A stretch of 64,000 bases of DNA, taken from NCBI GenBank assembly GCA_003168375.1, contig PMSI01000001.1, positions 186,001 to 250,000 of the forward strand, written 5' to 3'. Positions 17,835 through 25,060 of the stretch are shown piece by piece. The stretch comes from Vulcanimicrobiota bacterium (GTDB lineage: Bacteria > Vulcanimicrobiota > Vulcanimicrobiia > Vulcanimicrobiales > Vulcanimicrobiaceae). The translations under genes and the position numbers were made by a program. Position 1 is the stretch's first letter; each line of letters opens with the position of its first letter. The notes below the pieces were generated by a model that did no database searches, was not told the DNA's origin, and was given only the letters and a program-made list of their open reading frames with translations.

Positions 17835-18817
17835 GCCGCACCTCCGCACGCGGTCCGCAGCGCGCGCACGATCGCCCGCTTCGCGAGCTCGACCTTGTAA
17901 CCGTTGTGCGCGCGGGTCCGCGCGCCGGCCAGCGCGGCGTCGGCGGCACGCCGGTACGCGGCGTCACCGGGCGGCGAACCGGCAAGCAGGTCTTCCGCCT
18001 CGCGTGCCCGCCATGGGACAGTCGCCACCCCGCCCAGTGCGAGCCGCGCGCGCGCGATGCGACCACCCTCGAGTTCGATCGCGCACGCGACGGAGGCCAG
18101 CGCGAACTCGTACGATGCGCGGTCGCGGATCTTGAGATAGTGCGAGTGCTCGTACAGCGGCTCGGCGCGCAGCTCGATCCCAGTGATCAGCTCGCCCGCC
18201 GCGAGCGTGTTCTCGCGCTCGGGACGATCCCCGGGAAGAACGTAGAGCTCGTCGAGCGCGACGGTTCGTTCGCCGGCGTCGCCCTCGACGATCACGTTCG
18301 CCGAGAGCGCGCAGAGCGCGACGGCAAGATCTCCGGGATACGTGGCGATACAGCTATCGCTCGTGCCGAGGATCGCGTGACCGCGATTGAAGCCGTCGAG
18401 CGCATCGCACCCGCTGCCCGGCTCACGCTTGTTGCAGCGCCAGCGCGTCTCGCGGAAGTACGTGCAGCGCGTACGCTGCAGCAGGTTTCCGCCGATCGTC
18501 GCGGCGTTGCGGATCTGGCCCGACGCGCCGCTCAGGAGCGCCTCGGAGACCGCCGGAAAGCGCCGCGCGACGGCCGGATCGTAGGCCACGTCGCTGTTGC
18601 GCGCGAGCGCGCCGATCCGCAGGACGTCGCCGCGCAGCTCGATCGCGGTGAGCGGAAGGCGCGAGATGTCGATGACACGCCCCGGGCGCTCGACGTCGGA
18701 CTTCATCAAGTCCACCAGCGTCGTTCCGCCGGCGTAGAAGCGTGCATCGCCCGACTCGCGCGCGAGCGCCCGCGCGGCTGCCGGCGAATCGGCGACGACG
18801 TACTCGAACGCGCGCAT
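17831..18817 (-). CDS. Xanthine dehydrogenase family protein, FAD-binding subunit
   Basis: The medium subunit (328 residues) that passes electrons from the Fe-S centres to the acceptor. The flavin loop FYAGGTTLVDLMKSDVERPG near residue 26 and the block RNAATIGGNLLQRTRC near 110 are typical; the downstream CTYFRETRW and CNKREPGSGC segments show the extra cysteines seen in PaoB/YagS-type subunits, which bind an additional [4Fe-4S] cluster. It starts at ATG 18817, sharing one base with the stop of the 2Fe-2S subunit. The longer frame upstream is antisense-like and not needed. Confidence 0.92.
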   Translation of the reverse strand: MRAFEYVVADSPAAARALARESGDARFYAGGTTLVDLMKSDVERPGRVIDISRLPLTAIELRGDVLRIGALARNSDVAYDPAVARRFPAVSEALLSGASGQIRNAATIGGNLLQRTRCTYFRETRWRCNKREPGSGCDALDGFNRGHAILGTSDSCIATYPGDLAVALCALSANVIVEGDAGERTVALDELYVLPGDRPERENTLAAGELITGIELRAEPLYEHSHYLKIRDRASYEFALASVACAIELEGGRIARARLALGGVATVPWRAREAEDLLAGSPPGDAAYRRAADAALAGARTRAHNGYKVELAKRAIVRALRTACGGAA

Positions 18818-19317
18818 CAGCGGAGAGCCTCGCGCGCCGCGGCGACCGCGGCCACGATGTTCGGATACGCGCCGCAGCGGCAAAGATTGCCGCTCATCGC
18901 TTCGCGAATCTCGTCGTCCGTGCGCGCGCGCCCTTCGGCGATCACCCCGACGGCCGAGAGGATCTGTCCCGGCGTGCAGAACCCGCACTGCAGTGCGTCG
19001 TGCTCGACGAACGCCGCTTGTACCGGATGCAGCCGGTCGCCGTCGGCCAGTCCCTCGATCGTCGTGATCGCGTCGCCGGCATGCGCCAGCGCGAGCGCGA
19101 GGCAGGAGAGCGTCCGGCGACCGTTCACCAGGACCGTGCACGCGCCGCACTGGCCGCGGTCGCAGCCTTTCTTGGTCCCGGTGAGCCCGCCGCGTTCACG
19201 GAGCAGGTCGAGCAGCGTGACCTCGGGCTCGATCGTGAACGTCGCGTCCCGTCCGTTGAGGCGCAGCGTCAGGGGCAAGGAGCGCGCCGGCGCGGCCGGC
19301 CGTTCGCTAGTTCGCAC
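18817..19317 (-). CDS. Xanthine dehydrogenase family protein, [2Fe-2S] subunit
   Basis: The small electron-transfer subunit (166 residues), first gene of the operon. Two [2Fe-2S] clusters are indicated: a plant-ferredoxin type site GCDRGQCGACTVLVNG near residue 52, with a further cysteine in LSCLA, and a helical domain with CGFCTPGQI near 113 and NLCRCGAYPNIV near 148. Operon order small-medium-large followed by the cofactor nucleotidyltransferase makes a complete catalytic and maturation set. No export signal was seen, unlike PaoA of E. coli. Confidence 0.93.
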   Translation of the reverse strand: MRTSERPAAPARSLPLTLRLNGRDATFTIEPEVTLLDLLRERGGLTGTKKGCDRGQCGACTVLVNGRRTLSCLALALAHAGDAITTIEGLADGDRLHPVQAAFVEHDALQCGFCTPGQILSAVGVIAEGRARTDDEIREAMSGNLCRCGAYPNIVAAVAAAREALR

Positions 19318-19385
19318 GGTTGGTTCACCCTCTGGACGGCGTGGGGAGGTCGGGCCTTACACCGTATGAGACACGACGTCCCGCG

Positions 19386-19415
19386 TTGACGATCCACCCG
19401 GGCGCGTGATAGAGT
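19386..19415 (+). promoter_or_regulatory. Predicted promoter of rplU
   Basis: TTGACG and TAGAGT are separated by 18 bp, ending ten bases before the rplU start codon at 19425. The spacing and location fit a housekeeping sigma promoter. The leader would then be almost absent. Confidence 0.5.
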
Positions 19416-19424
19416 TCCTGGGTT

Positions 19425-19739
19425 ATGTACGCGATCGTTGAGACCGGCGGCAAGCAGTTCCGCGTGTCCGAAGGCGATGTCATCCGGACCGATCTCATCG
19501 AGACCGAGGTCGGTTCCTCGGTGACCTTCGACCGGGTCGTCCTGGCGGCAAGCGGCGACGACGTGACGGTCGGCACCCCCGTCGTCAGCGGCGCGTCGGT
19601 CACCGGCACCGTCCTGCGCCAGGCGAAGGACAAGAAGATCCTGGTGTTCCGCTACAAGCCGAAGAAGCGCGTCCGCAAGCTGAACGGCCACCGCCAGCGG
19701 TTCGCCGAGGTCCGGATCGACAAGATCTCGCTCGCCTGA
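19425..19739 (+). CDS. rplU: 50S ribosomal protein L21
   Basis: A 104-residue protein starting MYAIVETGGKQFRVSEGD, the L21 signature, and ending in the basic FRYKPKKRVRKLNGHRQ block that contacts 23S rRNA. Normally followed by a Prp-type protease gene and rpmA (L27). Here prp follows after six bases but rpmA does not. Confidence 0.98.
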   Translation: MYAIVETGGKQFRVSEGDVIRTDLIETEVGSSVTFDRVVLAASGDDVTVGTPVVSGASVTGTVLRQAKDKKILVFRYKPKKRVRKLNGHRQRFAEVRIDKISLA

Positions 19740-19744
19740 TCAAA

Positions 19745-20080
19745 GTGGTCGAGGTTCGTTTTCGCAGGGACAGCCGAGACCGGCTGTCCTCTGTTGTATC
19801 CAAGGGCCATGCGGAACATGGCGACCACGGTGAGGACGTCGCCTGCGCGGCGGTCTCCGCACTGCTGCAGGCGGCCTGGGTCGGTCTGAGCGACGTCGCC
19901 GGGGTCGAGGTCGCCGGCCACCGCCGCAGCGGCGACCTTCTGATGCGCTGGCCGGAGGAAGCGCGCGATCGCGCCGACGTCCACGCGATCGTGGCAACGG
20001 CCGAGCTCGCGATCGAGCAAATCGCCAAGCAATATCGCGGCTTCGTGAGGTACGTCCAAGAATCCGAAGGCCAGGAGTAA
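19745..20080 (+). CDS. prp: Ribosomal-processing cysteine protease Prp
   Basis: A 111-residue Prp/YsxB family protein. The catalytic histidine lies in SKGHAEHGDHGED near residue 21 and the cysteine in VACAAVSALLQ near residue 34, the spacing characteristic of Prp. In Firmicutes and other phyla this protease removes an N-terminal extension from ribosomal protein L27. It starts at GTG six bases after rplU. The expected downstream rpmA is absent from this window, which is unusual. Confidence 0.85.
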   Translation: MVEVRFRRDSRDRLSSVVSKGHAEHGDHGEDVACAAVSALLQAAWVGLSDVAGVEVAGHRRSGDLLMRWPEEARDRADVHAIVATAELAIEQIAKQYRGFVRYVQESEGQE

Positions 20081-20127
20081 CAGCGCCGGGAGAATCCGGG
20101 TAGAGCGGCGTCGAAAGGAACCGCCTG

Positions 20128-20373
20128 ATGAGCAGCGATGCGACCAAACCCTTGAACGGCGAGATCCAGAGCGGCGCCGGCAACGCGAACGGTGCCGGCA
20201 ACACCGAGGCCGGACGAACCGTCCTAGTCGGTGTCCTCGGAGGGATCATCTCGGCCGCCGGATACCTCGTCTACCAGCGCCTCCCGGACGAGCAGAAAGA
20301 ACGACTCCACCGCCAAGTGCGCGGAGTGCTCGAACAGCGGATCAACGAGCTCCGCTCGAACTTCAATTTGTAG
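20128..20373 (+). CDS. Small single-span membrane protein
   Basis: 81 residues: a Gly/Asn/Ala-rich N-terminal stretch, one membrane helix (VLVGVLGGIISAAGYLVYQ near residues 31-49), and a charged amphipathic C-terminus (DEQKERLHRQVRGVLEQRI). It sits between prp and a strong terminator, so it is the last gene of the rplU unit. No family was recognised. GAAAGGAACC lies upstream of the ATG as a ribosome site. Confidence 0.6.
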   Translation: MSSDATKPLNGEIQSGAGNANGAGNTEAGRTVLVGVLGGIISAAGYLVYQRLPDEQKERLHRQVRGVLEQRINELRSNFNL

Positions 20374-20384
20374 AACTGGGCCGT

Positions 20385-20426
20385 AAAAGGGCGGGCACCG
20401 TCTGACGTGTGCCCGGCCCTTTTTTT
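20385..20426 (+). terminator. Rho-independent terminator of the rplU unit
   Basis: A GC-rich hairpin with arms AAAGGGCGGGCAC (ending 20398) and GTGCCCGGCCCTTT (from 20409), followed by a run of seven T at 20420-20426. The 3' arm overlaps the first codons of the next reading frame. Confidence 0.8.
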
Positions 20427-20894
20427 GCTTCGCTCGTCGTGGCCTATGCGGCGGCACTGCGGGCGTTCCACCCGGGACTCGCCGACGGCGATGCGACGCG
20501 GCTCGCGATGCGGGTCGTCGCCGAGGCCGATGCCGCCCGGATCGACGCTCGGCTGGTCGTGGCGCTGGTCGCCGTCGAGTCGTCGTGGCGGCCGAACGCC
20601 GTCTCGCCCGCCGGGGCCCGGGGTCTCGGGCAGCTCATGCCGGCGACCGCGGCCGGGCTCGGCGTCGATCCGGATGACCCTGAGGCGAACCTGCACGGCA
20701 CGGTCGTGCACCTCGCCGGGCTGCTGGCCCGCTACGGCCGGCTTCCGGCCGGGGAGCGCTACGTGCGGGCGATCGCCGCGTACAACGCCGGCGCCGCCGC
20801 GGTCGACCGGTTCGGCGGCGTCCCGCCGTACGCCGAGACGCGGCTAGAGGTGCGCCGGGTGATTGGGCTCTGGCGGCGCCTTTGCGGGAGTTGA
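20409..20894 (+). CDS. Lytic transglycosylase, SLT domain
   Basis: Cleaves the MurNAc-GlcNAc bond of peptidoglycan. The catalytic glutamate and following motif are VAVESSWRPNAVSPAGARGLGQLMPATA-like (only the core is quoted: VESSWRPNAVSPAGARG, near residue 56), followed by AIAAYNAGAAAVDRFGG near residue 120, which is the Ala-Tyr-Asn-Ala-Gly signature of the SLT fold. The GTG at 20409 gives a short hydrophobic N-terminus but lies inside the terminator hairpin; a GTG at 20439 is the alternative and would leave no signal. The 3' end overlaps the convergent tat gene by about 50 bp. Confidence 0.85.
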   Translation: MPGPFFASLVVAYAAALRAFHPGLADGDATRLAMRVVAEADAARIDARLVVALVAVESSWRPNAVSPAGARGLGQLMPATAAGLGVDPDDPEANLHGTVVHLAGLLARYGRLPAGERYVRAIAAYNAGAAAVDRFGGVPPYAETRLEVRRVIGLWRRLCGS

Positions 20895-21290
20895 GGCCGG
20901 CGCTCCGTTCGCCGGGATCTCTGATTCGGCCAGATCGAGCGCCGGACGTGGCTCGGCCAGCTTCTCGGCCACCCCGCTCGGCGGCTCGGGATCGGGCGCG
21001 GGCGGTTCCATCGCCGGCATCGCCGCGGTCGGGGCCTCGTCGTACGTCTGCGTATCGTACGCCGCTACATCGTCCGGGACCGGGTCGTAGGCGGCCGGGT
21101 CGTGCGGCTTCGCCTCGGCAGCATCTTGGAAATCGGCGGCGCGTTCCATCTCGCGAATGAAGGACTGCGAGGTGTTCTGGATCTCGCGCATGACGTTCCC
21201 GGCCTTGCGGGCGACCCGCGGGAGCTGTTCGGGGCCGAAGAACAGGAGGGCGGCGGCGCCGAGAATCGCCATATCAGGAATTGAAAGCAT
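20844..21290 (-). CDS. tatA: Twin-arginine translocase TatA/TatB family subunit
   Basis: 148 residues. One N-terminal membrane helix (MAILGAAALLFFGPEQLPRV) ending in the Phe-Gly-Pro hinge, an amphipathic helix (ARKAGNVMREIQNTSQSF), and a long Pro/Ala/Asp-rich tail. The Glu after Pro in FGPEQLP and the long tail are closer to TatB; the family assignment is firm but A versus B is not. Functions in export of folded Tat substrates, of which the binding protein at the left edge may be one. No tatC is near. Confidence 0.85.
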   Translation of the reverse strand: MLSIPDMAILGAAALLFFGPEQLPRVARKAGNVMREIQNTSQSFIREMERAADFQDAAEAKPHDPAAYDPVPDDVAAYDTQTYDEAPTAAMPAMEPPAPDPEPPSGVAEKLAEPRPALDLAESEIPANGAPASTPAKAPPEPNHPAHL

Positions 21291-21372
21291 CCGGAGGGTT
21301 TCTTCCCGGTCCCGTGCAACGCGTCATGCCCCGCGCTTGAGCTGGCTTCGACCACCATGCTCGCCCTGTCAT

Positions 21373-21389
21373 CCTGAGCCCGTCGAAGG
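21373..21389. repeat. Short dispersed repeat, CCTTCGACRRGCTCAGG type (copy 2)
   Basis: The inverse-oriented copy CCTGAGCCCGTCGAAGG lies between the divergent tat gene and the gene starting near 21436, with a partial second GTCGAAGG immediately after it at 21393. It makes the true start of the downstream gene hard to define, because the frame stays open through the repeat. Confidence 0.7.
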
Positions 21390-21435
21390 GCTGTCGAAGG
21401 GCGCGCGGAGATCAACCGAAGGCCGGCCCCCTGCC

Positions 21436-21912
21436 CTGAAGATCATCTATACCCGCGGCAACCGGACCGAGACCCTGGCGTCGATTGCGACGCTGCGGAA
21501 GATACTCAACCGATTCGTCGCGCACCGCGTCTTCTACGAGGTGAGCTCGCGCAACAAGCGCGGGCATGAGTTCTTCTCTGCCAAGAACACCTTCGTGGTG
21601 GGCTCGATCGAGATCGTCAACCGCGACTATCTCACGATCACGATCTTCGACGCGCACCACGCGTCGCACTCGATCGAAATCCTCAACCCGGCCGCGATGC
21701 GCATCTACGACGACACGCTCGGCAAGGGCTTCGCCGTATCGTTCCTGAGCGAAGGCGCGGGCGGGGTCGAGTCACGCTGCTATCTGCGCGACGAAGGCGA
21801 GGACGGCGACACGATCAAGGAACGCGGCGAGCTTGAAAAGATCACGCTCCCGCAGCTCTTCGAATACCTGGACGACATTACGTTGGCCGACGTGATCACG
21901 AAGGGTCCCTGA
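21436..21912 (+). CDS. Conserved-looking protein of unknown function
   Basis: About 158 residues beginning LKIIYTRGNRTETLASIATL. The middle contains VSSRNKRGHEFFSAKNTFVV and a hydrophobic beta stretch YLTITIFDAHHASHSIEIL, suggesting a compact mixed fold; the C-terminus is acidic (FEYLDDITLADV). No family was recognised. There is no ATG, GTG or TTG close to the start of coding-like sequence; a CTG at 21436 is the best candidate, otherwise translation begins upstream through the dispersed repeat (TTG near 21340). Converges with the next gene. Confidence 0.55.
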   Translation: MKIIYTRGNRTETLASIATLRKILNRFVAHRVFYEVSSRNKRGHEFFSAKNTFVVGSIEIVNRDYLTITIFDAHHASHSIEILNPAAMRIYDDTLGKGFAVSFLSEGAGGVESRCYLRDEGEDGDTIKERGELEKITLPQLFEYLDDITLADVITKGP

Positions 21913-21925
21913 AACAGCAGCGCCG

Positions 21926-22423
21926 CTAAAACGGATCGACTGCGGCCGTGACGCTTTGCGGATCGGAGCCGAACAAGCTGAGCAGGTCGCGGTCTTTCAC
22001 CGCTTCGGCCGTGAAGCCGTACACGAGATGCTTCGGGCGATACACGCCGACGGCGCGCCGCGCGCCTTCGATGAAGACGTGGTACGCATCGCCGTCGAGA
22101 TACAGCGTGCGCGTTCCGTCGCGCGAGCGGAACGCCAGCGTGTCGTAGCGCGCGAACGGCGGCTGCTCGGACGGCAGCAGCGGACCCTCCGCCACTTCGG
22201 TGACTTCGGGGAGTTTTTTCCCCGCCTCCGCCGCAGCCTTGACGATGTGCTCGCGCGGCACGAGCGGATCGATCGCGGGCCCGATCTGCGGATCCGCCAA
22301 CAATCCCAAGAGCAGATGCGGCGGCGCGACGAACTCCGCGCCGTGCTCGATCGCGGTCGTAACCCCGGCGCGCAGCACGTCGAGAAGCTCGGGCGCGAGA
22401 CGGAGTTGCTCGCTGTCGTTCAC
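21926..22423 (-). CDS. Clp N-terminal-like (ClpR-type) domain protein
   Basis: 165 residues. The first half reads LRLAPELLDVLRAGVTTAIE and FVAPPHLLLGLLADPQIG, which resembles the double-helix repeats of the ClpA/ClpB/ClpC N-domain. The second half (from about residue 90) is a small beta-containing domain of unknown type. There is no ATPase domain, so it may be an adaptor or peptide-binding protein. Its ATG overlaps the stop of the upstream TPR gene by four bases (ATGA), so they are co-translated. Confidence 0.6.
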   Translation of the reverse strand: MNDSEQLRLAPELLDVLRAGVTTAIEHGAEFVAPPHLLLGLLADPQIGPAIDPLVPREHIVKAAAEAGKKLPEVTEVAEGPLLPSEQPPFARYDTLAFRSRDGTRTLYLDGDAYHVFIEGARRAVGVYRPKHLVYGFTAEAVKDRDLLSLFGSDPQSVTAAVDPF

Positions 22424-22908
22424 GACCGTTTCATGCGCCCTTCGAGGCGCGTCGCCTTCCGCAGCATGCGCACCGCCTCGGCCTTTCGGCCGCTTCGATG
22501 CAGCGCGACGCCCAAGTTGTGGTACGCCGGCGCATACCTGTCGTCGATCAGCAGCGCGTACTCGTAGTGCGCGATCGCATCCTCGACCGCGCCGTCTTCC
22601 TGCAGCAGGTTGCCGATCGTGGTGATCGCCGGCGCACTCCGCGGATAGGCCTCGAGCGCAGCGACGAGCTCGTCGATCGAGCGCGGCCGATCGCCGCGCC
22701 GGATCGCCACGATGGCGCGTTTGTTGCGGATCGCTGCGACTTCGGCCGCCGACGTCGACGCGGCGAGCGCCTCGGCGAAGGCCGCCTCGGCCGAGTCGAG
22801 ACGGCCGCGATCCAGCTCGTACGCCCCGCGGGCGAACGGGTAGGACGGCGGACGGCCCGGGACCAGCCGACGCAGTCGGTCGAAGAACGCCACGTGGGGG
22901 TCTTGCAC
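22420..22908 (-). CDS. Tetratricopeptide-repeat protein
   Basis: About 162 residues made of tandem TPR units: FARGAYELDRGRLDSAEAAF, AVEDAIAHYEYALLIDDRYA and APAYHNLGVALHRSGRKAEA. Probably a protein-interaction module without enzymatic function. Start is GTG at 22908 or 22893; the longer frame to 23505 is antisense to trmD. The start region overlaps that of trmD on the other strand, so neither gene has room for a promoter between them. Translationally coupled to the Clp-N-like gene downstream. Confidence 0.7.
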   Translation of the reverse strand: MQDPHVAFFDRLRRLVPGRPPSYPFARGAYELDRGRLDSAEAAFAEALAASTSAAEVAAIRNKRAIVAIRRGDRPRSIDELVAALEAYPRSAPAITTIGNLLQEDGAVEDAIAHYEYALLIDDRYAPAYHNLGVALHRSGRKAEAVRMLRKATRLEGRMKRS

Positions 22909-23580
22909 GTCGACGTCGTCTCGCTCTTCCCGGAGATGTTCGCGCCGGTGATCGGCCTCTCGATCGTGGGGCGTGCCGTCGAGCACGGTCTGGTCGAGGT
23001 CCGCATGCACCATCTGCTCGACGCCCTCGAACCGGGCCGGCGCGCCGACGAGCGGCCCTACGGCGGCGGCCCCGGCATGGTGCTGAGGATCGAGCCCATG
23101 GCCCGGGTCCTCGACGGCATCCTCGCGGAGGCTCCGCCTGACGAAAGGCGCAGGATCGTTCTCACCTCGGCTAGCGGCCCGGTCTTCCGCCAGGCCAACG
23201 CCGCGGTATGGGCCGGACTCGACCGGCTGGTCCTCATCTGCGGCCACTACGAGGGCGTCGACGAGCGCCTGCAGGCGCTCTACCCGATCGAGGAGGTCTC
23301 GCTCGGCGAGTTCGTGCTGACCGGCGGGGAGATCGCCGCGATGGCCTTCCTCGATGCAACGGTCCGGCTCGTCCCCGGCGCGATCGCCATCGAATCGGCC
23401 GCCGCGGAATCGTGGGCCGGCGGCGACCTCGACCACCCGGCATACACGCGGCCGCCGACGTTCCGGGGGGTCGACGTCCCGCCGGTCCTGCTCAGCGGCG
23501 ACCACGCCAAGATCGCCGAGTGGCGCCGTGAGCAGTCGCGAGCGAGAGCGACCGAGCGCAACCGGAGCCGACCGGAGTAG
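22903..23580 (+). CDS. trmD: tRNA (guanine-N1)-methyltransferase
   Basis: Methylates G37 of tRNAs using S-adenosylmethionine, preventing frameshifting. The SPOUT knot motifs are present: GGGPGMVLRIEPM near residue 52, LICGHYEGVDERL near 112, and SLGEFVLTGGEIAAM near 133, with SWAGGDLDHPAYTRPPTFRG near 170. I choose TTG at 22903, giving MHVDVVSLFPEMF, the family N-terminus; GTG at 22894 is the alternative. rpsP and rimM, usual upstream neighbours, are absent; rplS follows after 335 bp. Confidence 0.93.
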   Translation: MHVDVVSLFPEMFAPVIGLSIVGRAVEHGLVEVRMHHLLDALEPGRRADERPYGGGPGMVLRIEPMARVLDGILAEAPPDERRRIVLTSASGPVFRQANAAVWAGLDRLVLICGHYEGVDERLQALYPIEEVSLGEFVLTGGEIAAMAFLDATVRLVPGAIAIESAAAESWAGGDLDHPAYTRPPTFRGVDVPPVLLSGDHAKIAEWRREQSRARATERNRSRPE

Positions 23581-23915
23581 CTCACAGTCTCATTGAACGC
23601 GAGCGAGCCAAGTGAGCCCCGGGAGCAATTTCGGGGCTCAAGCGCGAACGGGCGGCGCCGTATACGCAGGACGGGTCGCGCCGGAAGCCCGGCTCAGCCG
23701 GACCGACGCTCCCCGTTCACCCGGTATACGAAACCGGAAGTGGCCTAACGTGGACTCAGCCGCAGCTTAGACCGAGACGATGCGCTCAAGAGGTTTCAAA
23801 CTGACCCACTACCCGTAACCGGTCCGGCCTTGTCGGGGTAGGGGGTCCGTGGTACACTACCGGGGTTGCCCGCCGCGCCCTATGCGGCGTTTTCGCTGTT
23901 CGTCAGAGAGCTGTC
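23581..23915 (+). other. Gene-free spacer between trmD and rplS with a strong hairpin
   Basis: No open frame of coding character was seen. A perfect 9-bp stem (TGAGCCCCG at 23613-23621 with CGGGGCTCA at 23632-23640) lies just after trmD but lacks a T-run. Further self-complementary stretches follow (GAACGGG near 23645 with CCCGTTC near 23712). I checked by eye for RNase P, tmRNA and SRP signatures and saw none. The 3' part contains the rplS promoter listed separately. Confidence 0.4.
23830..23858 (+). promoter_or_regulatory. Predicted sigma-70-type promoter of rplS
   Basis: TTGTCG and TACACT are separated by exactly 17 bp. Transcription would start near 23865, giving a leader of about 50 bases that contains a CGCCGC/GCGGCG hairpin and an AGAGAG-type ribosome site before the ATG at 23916. 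Confidence 0.65.
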
Positions 23916-24278
23916 ATGAACGTACTCGACCTGATCCAGAAGGAACAGGAGAAGCCGTCCGTCCCGGAGTTCCGTCCGGGCGACACCGTCAAGGTCTACT
24001 CGAAGGTCGTCGAGGGCGGCAAAGAGCGCATCCAGATGTTCGAGGGCGTGGTGACGGTCCGCAAGGGCGGCGGCCTCGGCGAGGCGATTACCGTCCGCCG
24101 GGTAGCGCATGGCGTCGGCGTGGAACGCACGTTCCTGCTGCACAGCCCGCGCGTCGACCGCATCGAAGTCTCGAAGCGCGGTATCGTGCGGCGCTCGCGC
24201 CTGTACTACCTCAGCGAGAAGGTCGGTAAAGCGGCCCGCATCAAGGAACGCAAGCAGGAGCGCAAGACCGCCAAGTAA
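23916..24278 (+). CDS. rplS: 50S ribosomal protein L19
   Basis: 120 residues, beginning [13 protein letters not shown]. The L19 blocks [20 protein letters not shown] and [20 protein letters not shown] are present, followed by [20 protein letters not shown]. The protein bridges 30S and 50S subunits. The stop codon lies in the loop of a hairpin that may attenuate transcription into lepB. Confidence 0.98.
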   Translation: MNVLDLIQKEQEKPSVPEFRPGDTVKVYSKVVEGGKERIQMFEGVVTVRKGGGLGEAITVRRVAHGVGVERTFLLHSPRVDRIEVSKRGIVRRSRLYYLSEKVGKAARIKERKQERKTAK

Positions 24279-24288
24279 GGCGGTCTTT
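24264..24288 (+). terminator. Hairpin at the rplS stop codon, possible attenuator
   Basis: A 9-bp perfect stem AAGACCGCC/GGCGGTCTT with loop AAGTAA that contains the stop codon. Only a short T stretch follows, so readthrough into lepB is likely. The lepB start codon lies five bases beyond. Confidence 0.5.
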
Positions 24289-24292
24289 CCCC

Positions 24293-25042
24293 GTGACCCC
24301 GCTCGAACTGCTCGCGCTGATCGCTGTCTTCGCGATCGTGCGCGTGGCGATCAGCATCCGGCCCGAAACGACCGTCGTACTCGCCGAGGGCGAGGTGCGC
24401 AAAGCGCCCGCGATTCGCACGGTCCTGCGCGAGTACCTCGACGCGTTCATCGTGGCGGGGCTGGTCGCGCTGTTCCTGATCACCTTCGTCGTCCGCACGT
24501 TCTTCATTCCGAGCGGATCGATGGAGCCGACGCTGCAGATCCACGACGTGCTGCTCGTGAACGAGTTCGAGTACCGCTTCACCAAGCCGCACGAGGGCGA
24601 CATCGTCGTCTTCCCGCCGCCGATCCCGAGCTCCAACGATTTCATCAAGCGCACGGTCGGACTCCCGGGCGACCAGCTCCGCGTCCATCAGGGCGTCGTG
24701 TACCGCAACGGCGTCGCGATGAACGAGCCCTACATCGAAGACCGGCCGAACTACGAGCTCGAGGTCAAGAACTACGGCGTCTACGTCGACGGCAGCCCGC
24801 TCGACCCGGCGTTCGCGAACATCCCGCCGCGTGCGAAGTGGAGCGCTCCGGATCGCATCCCGGACGGCTCCTACCTGATGTTCGGCGACAATCGCAACAA
24901 CTCGCAGGACTCGCACGTCTGGGGCTTCGCGCAAACGTCCGGCACGTTCCAGGCCGGCCAGCGCAAAGGTGAAAAGGCCTCCTTCACCGGCCACGCCTTC
25001 GTGTTGTTCTGGCCGCTCAACCGCATCAGGATTCTGCACTAG
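24293..25042 (+). CDS. lepB: Signal peptidase I (first copy)
   Basis: Removes signal peptides from exported proteins at the outer face of the membrane. Two N-terminal hydrophobic segments (LLALIAVFAIVRVAI and AFIVAGLVALFLITFVV), the serine nucleophile in IPSGSMEPTLQIHD near residue 78, the lysine base in FIKRTVGLPGD near 116, and GDNRNNSQDSH near 200 are all present. At 249 residues it has an insert (about 130-185) absent from the second copy. GTG start just after the rplS hairpin. Confidence 0.93.
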   Translation: MTPLELLALIAVFAIVRVAISIRPETTVVLAEGEVRKAPAIRTVLREYLDAFIVAGLVALFLITFVVRTFFIPSGSMEPTLQIHDVLLVNEFEYRFTKPHEGDIVVFPPPIPSSNDFIKRTVGLPGDQLRVHQGVVYRNGVAMNEPYIEDRPNYELEVKNYGVYVDGSPLDPAFANIPPRAKWSAPDRIPDGSYLMFGDNRNNSQDSHVWGFAQTSGTFQAGQRKGEKASFTGHAFVLFWPLNRIRILH

Positions 25043-25060
25043 CGCAACGAAGGGAAGCGC

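Noticed and set aside
16014-17900. 628-codon open frame on the + strand
   Set aside because: Antisense to the molybdopterin subunit. Long antisense frames are expected at this GC content.
23581-23829. RNase P RNA, tmRNA, SRP RNA or riboswitch in the trmD-rplS spacer
   Set aside because: None of the conserved core sequences of these RNAs was seen.
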